In this document: in pieces, positions 12,784 to 18,521 of the stretch
Position numbering within the stretch: the stretch's first letter is position 1
How the letters are laid out: every line of letters begins with the position of its first letter
Assembly (NCBI GenBank): GCA_964419095.1
Contig: CAYQOG010000017.1
Span: forward strand, 1 to 19,188
DNA from: JAKAVK01 sp964419095
GTDB taxonomy: Archaea; Micrarchaeota; Micrarchaeia; Micrarchaeales; CABMGC01
DNA length: 19,188 bases
Reading direction: 5' to 3'
Made by a program: the position numbers and the translations under genes
The notes under the pieces: model-generated
Database searches by the model: none
What the model saw: only the letters and a program-made list of their open reading frames with translations
What the model was told of the DNA's origin: nothing

Positions 12784-13449
12784 ATGCGAACCTTTCTGAC
12801 GCTGAATGTGGGCGGAATTGTCTCGGCCATGATGCTTGGGATAGCTCTGATCTACCTTGGCTGGGCGAGCGGCGAGCATCTGGTCTTCCTGCTTGTAATG
12901 ATCTACTTCCTTGTCCTTTCAACCCTGGTTACTGGCACGGGAAAGGAGCGCAAGGAGAAGATGGGCGTGTATGAGCGCGGCAGGGGCTGGAGAAACGTGG
13001 TTGCGAACGGGATAGTTCCGGTAGCAGCGGCTGCAATCTTCCTGCTTGACACCACAAAAGGAATGGCTCCGATAAACCTGATAGTTGTCTATATCTCCAG
13101 CATAGCCGCAATAACCGCAGACAAGTTCGCAAGCGAGGTTGGCATACTCGACGGCCAGCCCATGATGCTGCTTACAATGAAGAAGGCAAAGAAAGGGCAG
13201 TCGGGCGGAGTGACGGCCCCTGGAACCTTCGCGGCCCTGCTGGGCGCATTCCTGATAAGCACGAGCATGATCGCGCTCCACTTCCCGATAATCTACATAG
13301 CTGTAGCGACAGTTGCAGGTTTCGCGGGCAATATCGCAGACTCGCTGTTCGGCTATTTCGAGGAGAAGAAGATAGGGAACAAGTACACTTCCAACATCGC
13401 ATGCGCCATAACCGGTGCGGTTGTGGCATTCCTCATCCTCTCCTTATGA
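12784..13449 (+). CDS. DUF92 family membrane protein (VTE6/TMEM19-like)
   Basis: 221 residues with about six membrane segments (near 8-25, 30-47, 75-92, 96-114, 145-163, 166-186 and 200-221). Family blocks are visible: TGTGKERKEKMGVYERGRGWRNVVANGIVP (about 51-80) with the conserved R..NVLANG element, ITADKFASEVGILDG in place of the usual T.ASE.G.L, and SGGVTAPGTFAALLGAF (about 140-156). DUF92 includes plant VTE6, a phytyl-phosphate kinase, so a polyprenyl-phosphate kinase role linked to isoprenoid salvage is plausible; archaeal members are uncharacterised as far as I know. It has its own promoter and is followed by a small beta-rich protein with another promoter. Confidence 0.85.
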   Translation: MRTFLTLNVGGIVSAMMLGIALIYLGWASGEHLVFLLVMIYFLVLSTLVTGTGKERKEKMGVYERGRGWRNVVANGIVPVAAAAIFLLDTTKGMAPINLIVVYISSIAAITADKFASEVGILDGQPMMLLTMKKAKKGQSGGVTAPGTFAALLGAFLISTSMIALHFPIIYIAVATVAGFAGNIADSLFGYFEEKKIGNKYTSNIACAITGAVVAFLILSL

Positions 13450-13505
13450 AATCAGGCGAATGCAGATAGAGTTAAATAACTTTATTCTCAAACAGAATCA
13501 GGCGA
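13450..13505 (+). repeat. 10-bp direct repeat flanking the promoter of the 13515 gene
   Basis: AATCAGGCGA occurs at 13450-13459 and again at 13496-13505, bracketing the TATA box GTTAAATA (13471-13478). The second copy covers the predicted start-site area. It could be a tandem regulator site. Confidence 0.35.
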
Positions 13506-13514
13506 CGTGATTTA

Positions 13515-13928
13515 ATGGGGATATTCGGACTCTTCGGAAAGAAGGACGTTAAGGCTAACCTTGGAAAGGCACTGCCTTATTCGATAACTACTGCTTTCAC
13601 TCCATACAGGCTGCAGGCTAATACGAGAAGCAATGCGACCTTGGCGGTGAACATAAAGAACCTGACTGATGAGCCGGTCATGGCATCAGTGGTCGTCGAA
13701 GTGCCCGACAAATTGAGCCTCGATCAGACGGGTTTCGCGAAGCAGAAGGAGATAAGGATAGGCGTCCTCAAGCCAAACGAAGAGAGGGAATCAAGAGTCG
13801 ACGTCAACGGGAGCGTCGGGACGGACAAGGGCGAATACACGATTGGGATAACGGCATTCGTGCACTACCGGGATTATGCGCACGTACTCAACGCCGCGAA
13901 AAAGAGAACAGTTCTCCAGGTAGTCTAA
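13515..13928 (+). CDS. Small beta-sandwich-like protein, unknown function
   Basis: 137 residues. After MGIFGLFGKKDVK there is a pattern of beta strands typical of an Ig/CARDB-like fold: FTPYRLQANTRSNATLAVNIKNLTDEPVMASVVVEVPDKLSLD, then IRIGVLKPNEERESRVDVNGS and KGEYTIGITAFVHYRDY. The phrase 'ANTRSNATLAVNIKNLTDEPV...VEVP...LKPNE' matches the architecture of NEAT/CARDB-type domains that present conserved strands around a hydrophobic core. No signal peptide or membrane segment is seen, so it is presumably cytosolic or bound at the inner face by its short hydrophobic N-terminus. The start is set by GTGA four bases before the ATG. It converges with the HTH gene with a 2-bp gap. Function not assigned. 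Confidence 0.72.
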   Translation: MGIFGLFGKKDVKANLGKALPYSITTAFTPYRLQANTRSNATLAVNIKNLTDEPVMASVVVEVPDKLSLDQTGFAKQKEIRIGVLKPNEERESRVDVNGSVGTDKGEYTIGITAFVHYRDYAHVLNAAKKRTVLQVV

Positions 13929-13930
13929 GA

Positions 13931-14257
13931 TCACTGCGGTAATACTGGTGGAGGCTGCGGCTTTGGAACCTGTGGCTGCGGTGCTGCCTGATTTATCTTT
14001 GCAATAACACCCTGCAGCGATGCCGCCACATCCTTTCCTTTGTCAGTGAGAAATATCCTCTTCGCCTTGCCGTGCTTCTCCATTCCAACTATTCCCGATT
14101 CCTGGCACTTGCTTACGAACCTGCTTGTGTGAACATATGTCACGTCTGCCGCCTTCGCAAGGTCGCCCAGGTACCATTCCTTTGTCCCGTTGGCCAGGGC
14201 TAGCAGCAATCTGAGCTGCTTATCCTTGAAAAAGAGCATACCAATCGCATCTGCCAT
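13931..14257 (-). CDS. Winged-helix transcriptional regulator-like protein
   Basis: 108 residues from the ATG at 14255-14257. LRLLLALANGTKEWYLGDLAKAADVTYVHTSRFVSKCQESGIVGMEKHGKAKRIFLTDKGKDVAASL is a MarR/ArsR-like winged helix: helices, recognition helix near VTYVHTSRFVSKCQ, then the wing. The tail is Pro/Gln-rich (QPQVPKPQPPPVLPQ). The frame also opens at GTG 14318-14320, but that codon sits inside the terminal hairpin of the adjoining TnpB element; GAGGT seven bases before ATG 14257 and a TATA-like sequence at 14299-14308 support the shorter form. The TnpB element ends about 45-60 bp upstream and may have reset this gene's promoter. Target unknown. Confidence 0.8.
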   Translation of the reverse strand: MADAIGMLFFKDKQLRLLLALANGTKEWYLGDLAKAADVTYVHTSRFVSKCQESGIVGMEKHGKAKRIFLTDKGKDVAASLQGVIAKINQAAPQPQVPKPQPPPVLPQ

Positions 14258-14316
14258 CAATACAACCTCATTACCATCAATGTTCTCTTCTTCGGGAATA
14301 GGTATATGACATCCTA

Positions 14317-14356
14317 CCACACCTAAAGGTGCGGGTTTCCATCGGCATCACTGCCG
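14317..14356 (-). ncRNA. Candidate omega-RNA (reRNA) 3' hairpins at the right end of tnpB
   Basis: On the minus strand, CGGCA-GTGA-TGCCG (14356-14343) is followed by CCGCACC-TTTA-GGTGTGG (14334-14317, one G-U pair), whose loop holds the tnpB stop codon. In characterised IS605-family TnpB systems the guide RNA derives from the 3' end of tnpB, ends in such hairpins, and continues into flanking DNA, which acts as guide. Here the guide would read from about 14316 downward, into the promoter of the winged-helix gene. The 5' end of the RNA lies further inside tnpB and cannot be set from sequence. Confidence 0.45.
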
Positions 14357-15537
14357 AGTATAGTTCCTAGTTCATCGAAACCGCTTGCGACCGCAATAGC
14401 AGTCGTAGAGGCAACTTCTCCGAAGGCGTCACTTCCCGTGTGTCCCACGGTAGCTATTTTCAGTATGTTTATTGACGCATTTAAATCTCTATCAATCGAG
14501 ATGCCGCACGACCGGCATTCGTATATCCTATCAGAAAGAGACATTTTCTGGACATTGTTGCAGTTGCTGCACGTCTTTGTCGTATTCTTAGGGTCAACTC
14601 CTATTGCCCTGCAACCAGCACTCTCAGCCTTGTAGCAGAGCATCCTTATGAACTGACTCCATGAAGCGTCATATATCCCCCGTGAGAGATAGCTGTTATA
14701 TACCATGTCTGCAACCTTCAGCTCTTCATATGCAATCATCGAATACGAATTGACAAGGTTGTGGGATAACTTGTTCAGGTAATCATTCCTCTGCATTGCA
14801 AGGTGTTCTGAGAGCCTTGCAAGTTTTATTACCGATTTTCTCCTATTCATACTTCCCTTCTTTTTTCTTGATATTTGCCTGTGAAGTTTACCCATCTTTT
14901 TTGAAATTATCTCCCCGAATCGTGGGTTTTCTATCTTTATACCATTTGACAATGTCGCATAATTGTTTATGCCAAGATCAATTCCTATCTGTGGTCTGTC
15001 ATTCTGCTGGACTTTCGCGTCTTTTATATCCGAGACGAATGTCACATGCCATTTACCCGACTTTTCCTTCTTTATCGTCATTGTCTTGACATCGCCATCT
15101 GCCTTTCTGTCTACTACAATAGGTACTTTCCCAATTAATGAGATGCCAACGCTTCTTTCCTGGAGTGTGAAACCGAACTGCGGGTATGTAAGACTTGTAA
15201 CAAATGTCTTCTCTCTAGGAAAGCCTGCCCTAATTTTCACACCTGTCCGTCTTGCCTTTACCCTGCCGAAGAAATTGGAATATGCCTTTGAGACCCTGTC
15301 GGCAACGTTCTGAAGAACCTGTGAGTATACTCTATCAAATTCCCCATTCCCTTCCTTGATCTCTGTTATCATTTTGTTCATTTTGTATCTTGTAAGTGTC
15401 TTTCCTGTTTCCTTGTAATATTCCTTCGCCTTTGAGAGAAGAAGGTTATAGAGTTCTTTTGCAAGCGACATCTGGTAATTGAGTGCCTTTCTCTCCTTCT
15501 TTGTAGGATAAGCGCGGTATTTGCAGGCACGAAGCAT
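14323..15537 (-). CDS. tnpB: TnpB, RNA-guided nuclease of an IS200/IS605-type element
   Basis: 404 residues, full length. The N-terminal part (MLRACKYRAYPTKKERKALN) is the standard OrfB helix-turn-helix/WED start. The split RuvC nuclease is intact: Asp187 in GIDLGINNYATL, Glu271 in YEELKV and Asp351 in DRDLNASINIL. The zinc finger between RuvC II and III is complete (Cys323, Cys326, Cys341, Cys344). TnpB proteins cleave DNA at sites next to a short TAM under an omega-RNA guide and help the element persist. TATA-like AAATATATAAC lies on the minus strand about 36 bp before the ATG. The gene is slightly richer in A/T and in AAG/AGA codons than its neighbours, as expected for a mobile gene. All motifs look functional, so recent or maintained activity is plausible. 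Confidence 0.93.
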   Translation of the reverse strand: MLRACKYRAYPTKKERKALNYQMSLAKELYNLLLSKAKEYYKETGKTLTRYKMNKMITEIKEGNGEFDRVYSQVLQNVADRVSKAYSNFFGRVKARRTGVKIRAGFPREKTFVTSLTYPQFGFTLQERSVGISLIGKVPIVVDRKADGDVKTMTIKKEKSGKWHVTFVSDIKDAKVQQNDRPQIGIDLGINNYATLSNGIKIENPRFGEIISKKMGKLHRQISRKKKGSMNRRKSVIKLARLSEHLAMQRNDYLNKLSHNLVNSYSMIAYEELKVADMVYNSYLSRGIYDASWSQFIRMLCYKAESAGCRAIGVDPKNTTKTCSNCNNVQKMSLSDRIYECRSCGISIDRDLNASINILKIATVGHTGSDAFGEVASTTAIAVASGFDELGTILGSDADGNPHL

Positions 15538-15593
15538 TCAAACACCTAGATACTTATGTGCGTGTACAGTTATATATTTTACAGGTATTAATT

Positions 15594-15625
15594 CACTGTT
15601 TAAAAACAGTGGTTTTCTACCACTG
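15594..15625. repeat. Two overlapping, mutually exclusive hairpins
   Basis: A perfect palindrome CACTGTTT-AA-AAACAGTG (15594-15611) shares bases 15607-15611 with a second hairpin, CAGTGG-TTTTCTA-CCACTG (15607-15625). Only one can form at a time in a single strand. It lies between tnpB (-) and the PRC-barrel gene (+), just before the latter's TATA box. It may be the folded left end of the TnpB element or an attenuator-like site. Confidence 0.5.
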
Positions 15626-15627
15626 GT

Positions 15628-15687
15628 TATATAAATTCTATGATTTCAATAGGTAGTGACGGTCAGAGATAAAAATTAGGTGAAGAT
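15628..15687 (+). promoter_or_regulatory. Promoter and ribosome site of the PRC-rnhB-pheA-tyrA operon
   Basis: TTATATAAAT (15628-15637) is the TATA box, predicting a start near 15658. The leader of about 30 nt carries GGTGA (15679-15683), complementary to the 3' end of archaeal 16S rRNA, four bases before ATG 15688. Confidence 0.5.
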
Positions 15688-15939
15688 ATGGTAAAATACG
15701 TTATTGCCGAACAGCTTGTCGGCAAGGAAGTCGTTACAGCAGATGGATTCGACCTGGGCAAGTTTGTCGATGCGGAGATAAACGAGGTAAACGGAAAGTT
15801 GAGCTCGCTTATCGTAGAGCCGAACGTAGACAGCGAATACGTGAACAGGCTCTCCATTAAGGAAGGGAAGCTCAAGGTCCCTTACACAAGCGTCCAGGCC
15901 GTCAACGACTACATTGTAGTGGACAAGAAGGGTTTGTAA
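15688..15939 (+). CDS. PRC-barrel domain protein
   Basis: 83 residues, essentially one PRC barrel: IAEQLVGKEVVTADGFDLGKFVDAEINEVNGKLSSLIVEP, then EYVNRLSIKEGKLKVPYTSVQAVNDYIVVDKKGL. The G-x-x-L/F-G-K/E-V-x-D turn and the closing K-V-P-Y...V..V.DYIVVD strands are diagnostic. It lacks the acidic tail of the other PRC-barrel protein at 5023-5301. First gene of the operon with rnhB, pheA and tyrA, 16 bp before the proposed rnhB start. Stand-alone PRC barrels are thought to mediate protein or RNA contacts; no specific role is claimed. Confidence 0.85.
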   Translation: MVKYVIAEQLVGKEVVTADGFDLGKFVDAEINEVNGKLSSLIVEPNVDSEYVNRLSIKEGKLKVPYTSVQAVNDYIVVDKKGL

Positions 15940-15955
15940 TCGGAAAGGTGATCTT

Positions 15956-16669
15956 GTCATAATTGCCGGCGGCGACGAGGCGGGCCGCGGCGCTGTCATC
16001 GGACCTCTCGTTGTGAGCGTAGTCACAATTCAGAAAGGACGGGAGAACAAGCTTTCAAGGATAGGGGTCAGGGACTCCAAGCTCCTCTCAAGGAAGAAGC
16101 GCGACTACTTGTACGATGAGATATGTTCCCTGGCTGAGGATGTCCAGGTCTACAAGATAAGCGAGGATGAAATAAACAGGGCCATGGCAGGAGGCATGTC
16201 GCTCAACGAATTGGAGGCGCTCAACTTCGCCCGTCTCATCGACTCTTCAAAGGCAACCCCAGAAAGGATATTCCTTGACTCTCCGGACATAGTCTCAGAG
16301 CGCTTCGGAATAAGGGTAAGCCTCTTCTCAAAGCTCCCGCTTCAGGTAAAAGGCGCAAAGGCTCCAGTAACGCTTCCAAACACGGATCGCCCAGATCCCA
16401 TTAAAGTCATATCGGAGCACAAGGCCGATATCATCTACCCGGTAGTCTCATGCGCAAGCATAATCGCAAAGGTCACAAGGGACGACGAGCTCGACAGGCT
16501 GAGGGAGCGGCTTGGAATAGACATAGGTTCAGGTTATCCCTCAGATAAGACAACCATAGACGCGATAAAGGCCAACCTGCATAACAAGGAGTTCGGCCAA
16601 TACATGCGCGAGAGATGGAAGACGCTAAAGAACATAAGGCAGAGCAGCATAGAGGACTTCTTCAGTTGA
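15956..16669 (+). CDS. rnhB: Ribonuclease HII (non-AUG start proposed)
   Basis: Removes RNA from RNA-DNA hybrids and single ribonucleotides from DNA. Numbering from the codon at 15956: VIIAGGDEAGRGAVIGPLV holds Asp7 and Glu8; Asp108 in IFLDSPD and Asp158 in KADIIYPVVSCASIIAKVTRD complete the metal site. Family members usually read GIDEAGRG; here it is GGDEAGRG. The C-terminus QSSIEDFF is a perfect PCNA-interacting (PIP) box. The first ATG/GTG/TTG in frame is GTG 16013, which would delete the catalytic Asp/Glu block, and the frame upstream to the stop at 15917-15919 contains no standard start. A strong Shine-Dalgarno AAAGGTGATC (15944-15953) precedes GTC 15956, ATA 15959 and ATT 15962. I used 15956 because GGTGA-N4 is the spacing elsewhere in this window; ATA or ATT are equally open. 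Confidence 0.88.
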   Translation, partial: VIIAGGDEAGRGAVIGPLVVSVVTIQKGRENKLSRIGVRDSKLLSRKKRDYLYDEICSLAEDVQVYKISEDEINRAMAGGMSLNELEALNFARLIDSSKATPERIFLDSPDIVSERFGIRVSLFSKLPLQVKGAKAPVTLPNTDRPDPIKVISEHKADIIYPVVSCASIIAKVTRDDELDRLRERLGIDIGSGYPSDKTTIDAIKANLHNKEFGQYMRERWKTLKNIRQSSIEDFFS

Positions 16670-16678
16670 GGCCTTTCA

Positions 16679-17506
16679 ATGAGCAAGACGGTTGCATTCT
16701 ACGGAGAGCAGGGAGCGTACACAGAGCAGGCAGCCATGCAGGTATTCGGGGAAAAGGCGCTTTACCTCCCGAGGAAATACATCTCTGACGTCTTCGACTC
16801 AGTGGAGAATGGAGAGGCAGAGCACGGAGTAGTGCCTATAGAGAATTCTATCGAGGGTCCAGTTACGCAGACCTACGACAAGCTCACAGATTTCAAGCTC
16901 CATGTGACTGGGGAAACGATAATGAGGATAAGCCACTGCCTGATAGCATGTCCAGGGGTATCGCTGAAAAGCGTAAGGAAAGTCTATTCACTGCAGCAGG
17001 CTCTAGGGCAGTGCAAGGAATACCTCCAGAAGCTGAATGCGGAGACAATACCATACTATGATACGGCAGGCAGCGTCAAGATGTTGAAGGAGGAAAAGAT
17101 GAGGGACGCTGCGGCAATCGCAAGCGCAAGATCCGCAGATATCTACGGGATGGATATACTTGCTAAGGACATAGAGACCAACAAGCACAACTTCACAAGG
17201 TTCTTCGTAGTCTCAAAGGGCGAATCAAAGACAAAGGGCAACAAGACCTCGATAGTATTCACGCTGAAAAATTATCCTGGCGCATTATTCCACGCGCTGA
17301 ATGCGTTTGCGGACAACAAAGTCGACCTCACGTACATTCAATCCCGACCTGTTCTGGGTCAGCCATGGTCGTACAGCTTCTACGTGGACCTTGCAGGCGA
17401 CAAGAAAGACAAGGACGTGGCGCTTGCCCTCAAGACGCTTGGGATGGCCACAAAATCGATCAAGGTTCTCGGCTCCTACAAGAAGGCCCAAAAGCTGATC
17501 ATATGA
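16679..17506 (+). CDS. pheA: Prephenate dehydratase
   Basis: Converts prephenate to phenylpyruvate in phenylalanine synthesis. In 275 residues: catalytic PDT domain (1-180) starting VAFYGEQGAYTEQAA, with VVPIENSIEGPVTQT and the TRFFVV motif with catalytic Thr173; then a C-terminal ACT domain (about 190-270) with GALFHALNAF and QSRP at 221-224. The ACT domain binds Phe for feedback inhibition; the normal ESRP motif has Gln for Glu here. No chorismate mutase domain is fused. It starts 9 bp after rnhB, and its TGA overlaps the tyrA ATG (ATGA, 17503-17506), so pheA and tyrA are translationally coupled. Confidence 0.94.
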   Translation: MSKTVAFYGEQGAYTEQAAMQVFGEKALYLPRKYISDVFDSVENGEAEHGVVPIENSIEGPVTQTYDKLTDFKLHVTGETIMRISHCLIACPGVSLKSVRKVYSLQQALGQCKEYLQKLNAETIPYYDTAGSVKMLKEEKMRDAAAIASARSADIYGMDILAKDIETNKHNFTRFFVVSKGESKTKGNKTSIVFTLKNYPGALFHALNAFADNKVDLTYIQSRPVLGQPWSYSFYVDLAGDKKDKDVALALKTLGMATKSIKVLGSYKKAQKLII

Positions 17507-18324
17507 AGATAGCGATAATCGGAGGCTCAGGAGAGATGGGCGAATGGTTCGCGCGCTTCTTTCATCAGAAGGGCCACGATGTAACCATTTCAGGAAGAAG
17601 ATACCAGAAGTGCCTCAAGGTCGCAAGGAAGCTGCACGTGAAGGCAGCGAAGAGCAATGTCGAAGCGGTAAGAGGTGCAGACCTTGTGATAATCTCCGTG
17701 CTCATGGGCAAGCTTGAACGCATTGTAAATGAAATTGCTCCTGAACTGAAGGCAAACCAGAAGGTAATCGACATAACCTCGGTGAAGGAGCTCCCCCTGA
17801 AGATAATGCACGGATACATAAAGAAGTCAGTGGTACTAGGCACGCACCCGATGTTCGGACCAAGTGCCTCTGCAAAAGGACAGAATTTCATACTCACGCC
17901 TACCAACGCAAAGGAAAGGAGGTTCGCCTCGGAACTGGGCCGCATGCTCAAGAAATACGGCTTCAGGGTGCATATCCTCCAACCGAAGAAGCACGACGAG
18001 ATGATAGGAATACTCCTCTCGCTGACCCACTTCGTGGGTCTTGTGACCGCAGACACGTGGAAAGAGCTGAGAATAGAGAGATACATCAAGACGAGCAGCA
18101 CAAGCTTCAGGTTCCTCCTCCAATTTGCGAAGAGCGTCGTGGATTCGAGCCCAGAGCTCTATTCATATCTCCAGATGGACGTGCCGGACGTCTTCTCGGC
18201 GGAGAGAACATTCACCAGAAAGGCGGAAGCATGGTCGGCAATGGTCAAGAATAAGCGAAGAACGGCGTTCAAAAGAAAAATGAGAGAGCTCAGCGAGTAC
18301 CTGAATGCACTGAATCTGGAATAG
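17503..18324 (+). CDS. tyrA: Prephenate dehydrogenase
   Basis: Oxidatively decarboxylates prephenate to hydroxyphenylpyruvate for tyrosine synthesis. 273 residues: Rossmann motif IAIIGGSGEMG (3-13), GRR at 31-33 suggesting preference for NADP over NAD (inference), and the catalytic-site LGTHPMFGPSA with His115, followed by a helical dimerisation domain. No chorismate mutase or ACT domain is fused. The ATG at 17503-17505 overlaps the pheA stop in the form ATGA; the same frame is open upstream to 17365 but that part lies within pheA and lacks the fold. It is the last gene of the operon; the next TATA boxes begin 35 bp downstream. Confidence 0.92.
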   Translation: MKIAIIGGSGEMGEWFARFFHQKGHDVTISGRRYQKCLKVARKLHVKAAKSNVEAVRGADLVIISVLMGKLERIVNEIAPELKANQKVIDITSVKELPLKIMHGYIKKSVVLGTHPMFGPSASAKGQNFILTPTNAKERRFASELGRMLKKYGFRVHILQPKKHDEMIGILLSLTHFVGLVTADTWKELRIERYIKTSSTSFRFLLQFAKSVVDSSPELYSYLQMDVPDVFSAERTFTRKAEAWSAMVKNKRRTAFKRKMRELSEYLNALNLE

Positions 18325-18357
18325 CCCGCCGAGAGAAAAATAATTGGAAAAACATAG

Positions 18358-18521
18358 TCTTTAAATAGTGAATCCATGGATTTTCTTACCTAATTTCCTT
18401 TCGCGCCACACGAACTCTTTAAATACCTTTCTCTCTAGGTATACACTAGCAATTGTGTCTGTAGGCATATTGCTGCACAACCTGTTGTGTTTGGGCGGCT
18501 CGCCGTCGTGGGTGCATTTCT
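18358..18521 (+). promoter_or_regulatory. Twin TATA elements and structured leader of the RNR gene
   Basis: The identical decamer TCTTTAAATA occurs at 18358-18367 and 18416-18425. From the second, transcription would begin near 18447, leaving a leader of about 75 nt, long for this genome. The leader folds a perfect CACAAC-CT-GTTGTG hairpin (18476-18489) and a GGCG-GCT-CGCC hairpin (18494-18504). GGTG at 18511-18514 lies eight bases before the ATG and is the ribosome-site candidate. I see no B12-riboswitch consensus box. Confidence 0.4.

Larger units (their letters stand above)
14311..15660 (-). mobile_element. TnpB-only IS200/IS605-type element (approximate limits)
   Basis: An intact tnpB gene with hairpin-forming ends and no tnpA. 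The right end is marked by two hairpins at the 3' end of tnpB (14317-14334 and 14343-14356). The left end is uncertain; two overlapping palindromes at 15594-15625 may be subterminal structures of that end. No terminal inverted repeats or target duplications are expected for this family. Movement would need a TnpA supplied in trans. Limits at both sides are estimates. Confidence 0.6.

Noticed and set aside
14258..14320. N-terminal extension of the winged-helix protein from GTG 14320
   Set aside because: The GTG lies in the TnpB right-end hairpin; ATG 14257 has a good ribosome site and the fold starts there.
16013..16669. RNase HII starting at GTG 16013
   Set aside because: This start would remove the conserved Asp/Glu block encoded just upstream in the same frame, with a strong Shine-Dalgarno before it.
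17365..17502. N-terminal extension of TyrA
   Set aside because: It is a shadow of the pheA ACT-domain region; the Rossmann fold begins at ATG 17503, which overlaps the pheA stop.
18447..18521. Cobalamin riboswitch before the B12-dependent RNR
   Set aside because: No B12-box consensus is visible and such riboswitches are not established in archaea; only simple hairpins are seen.
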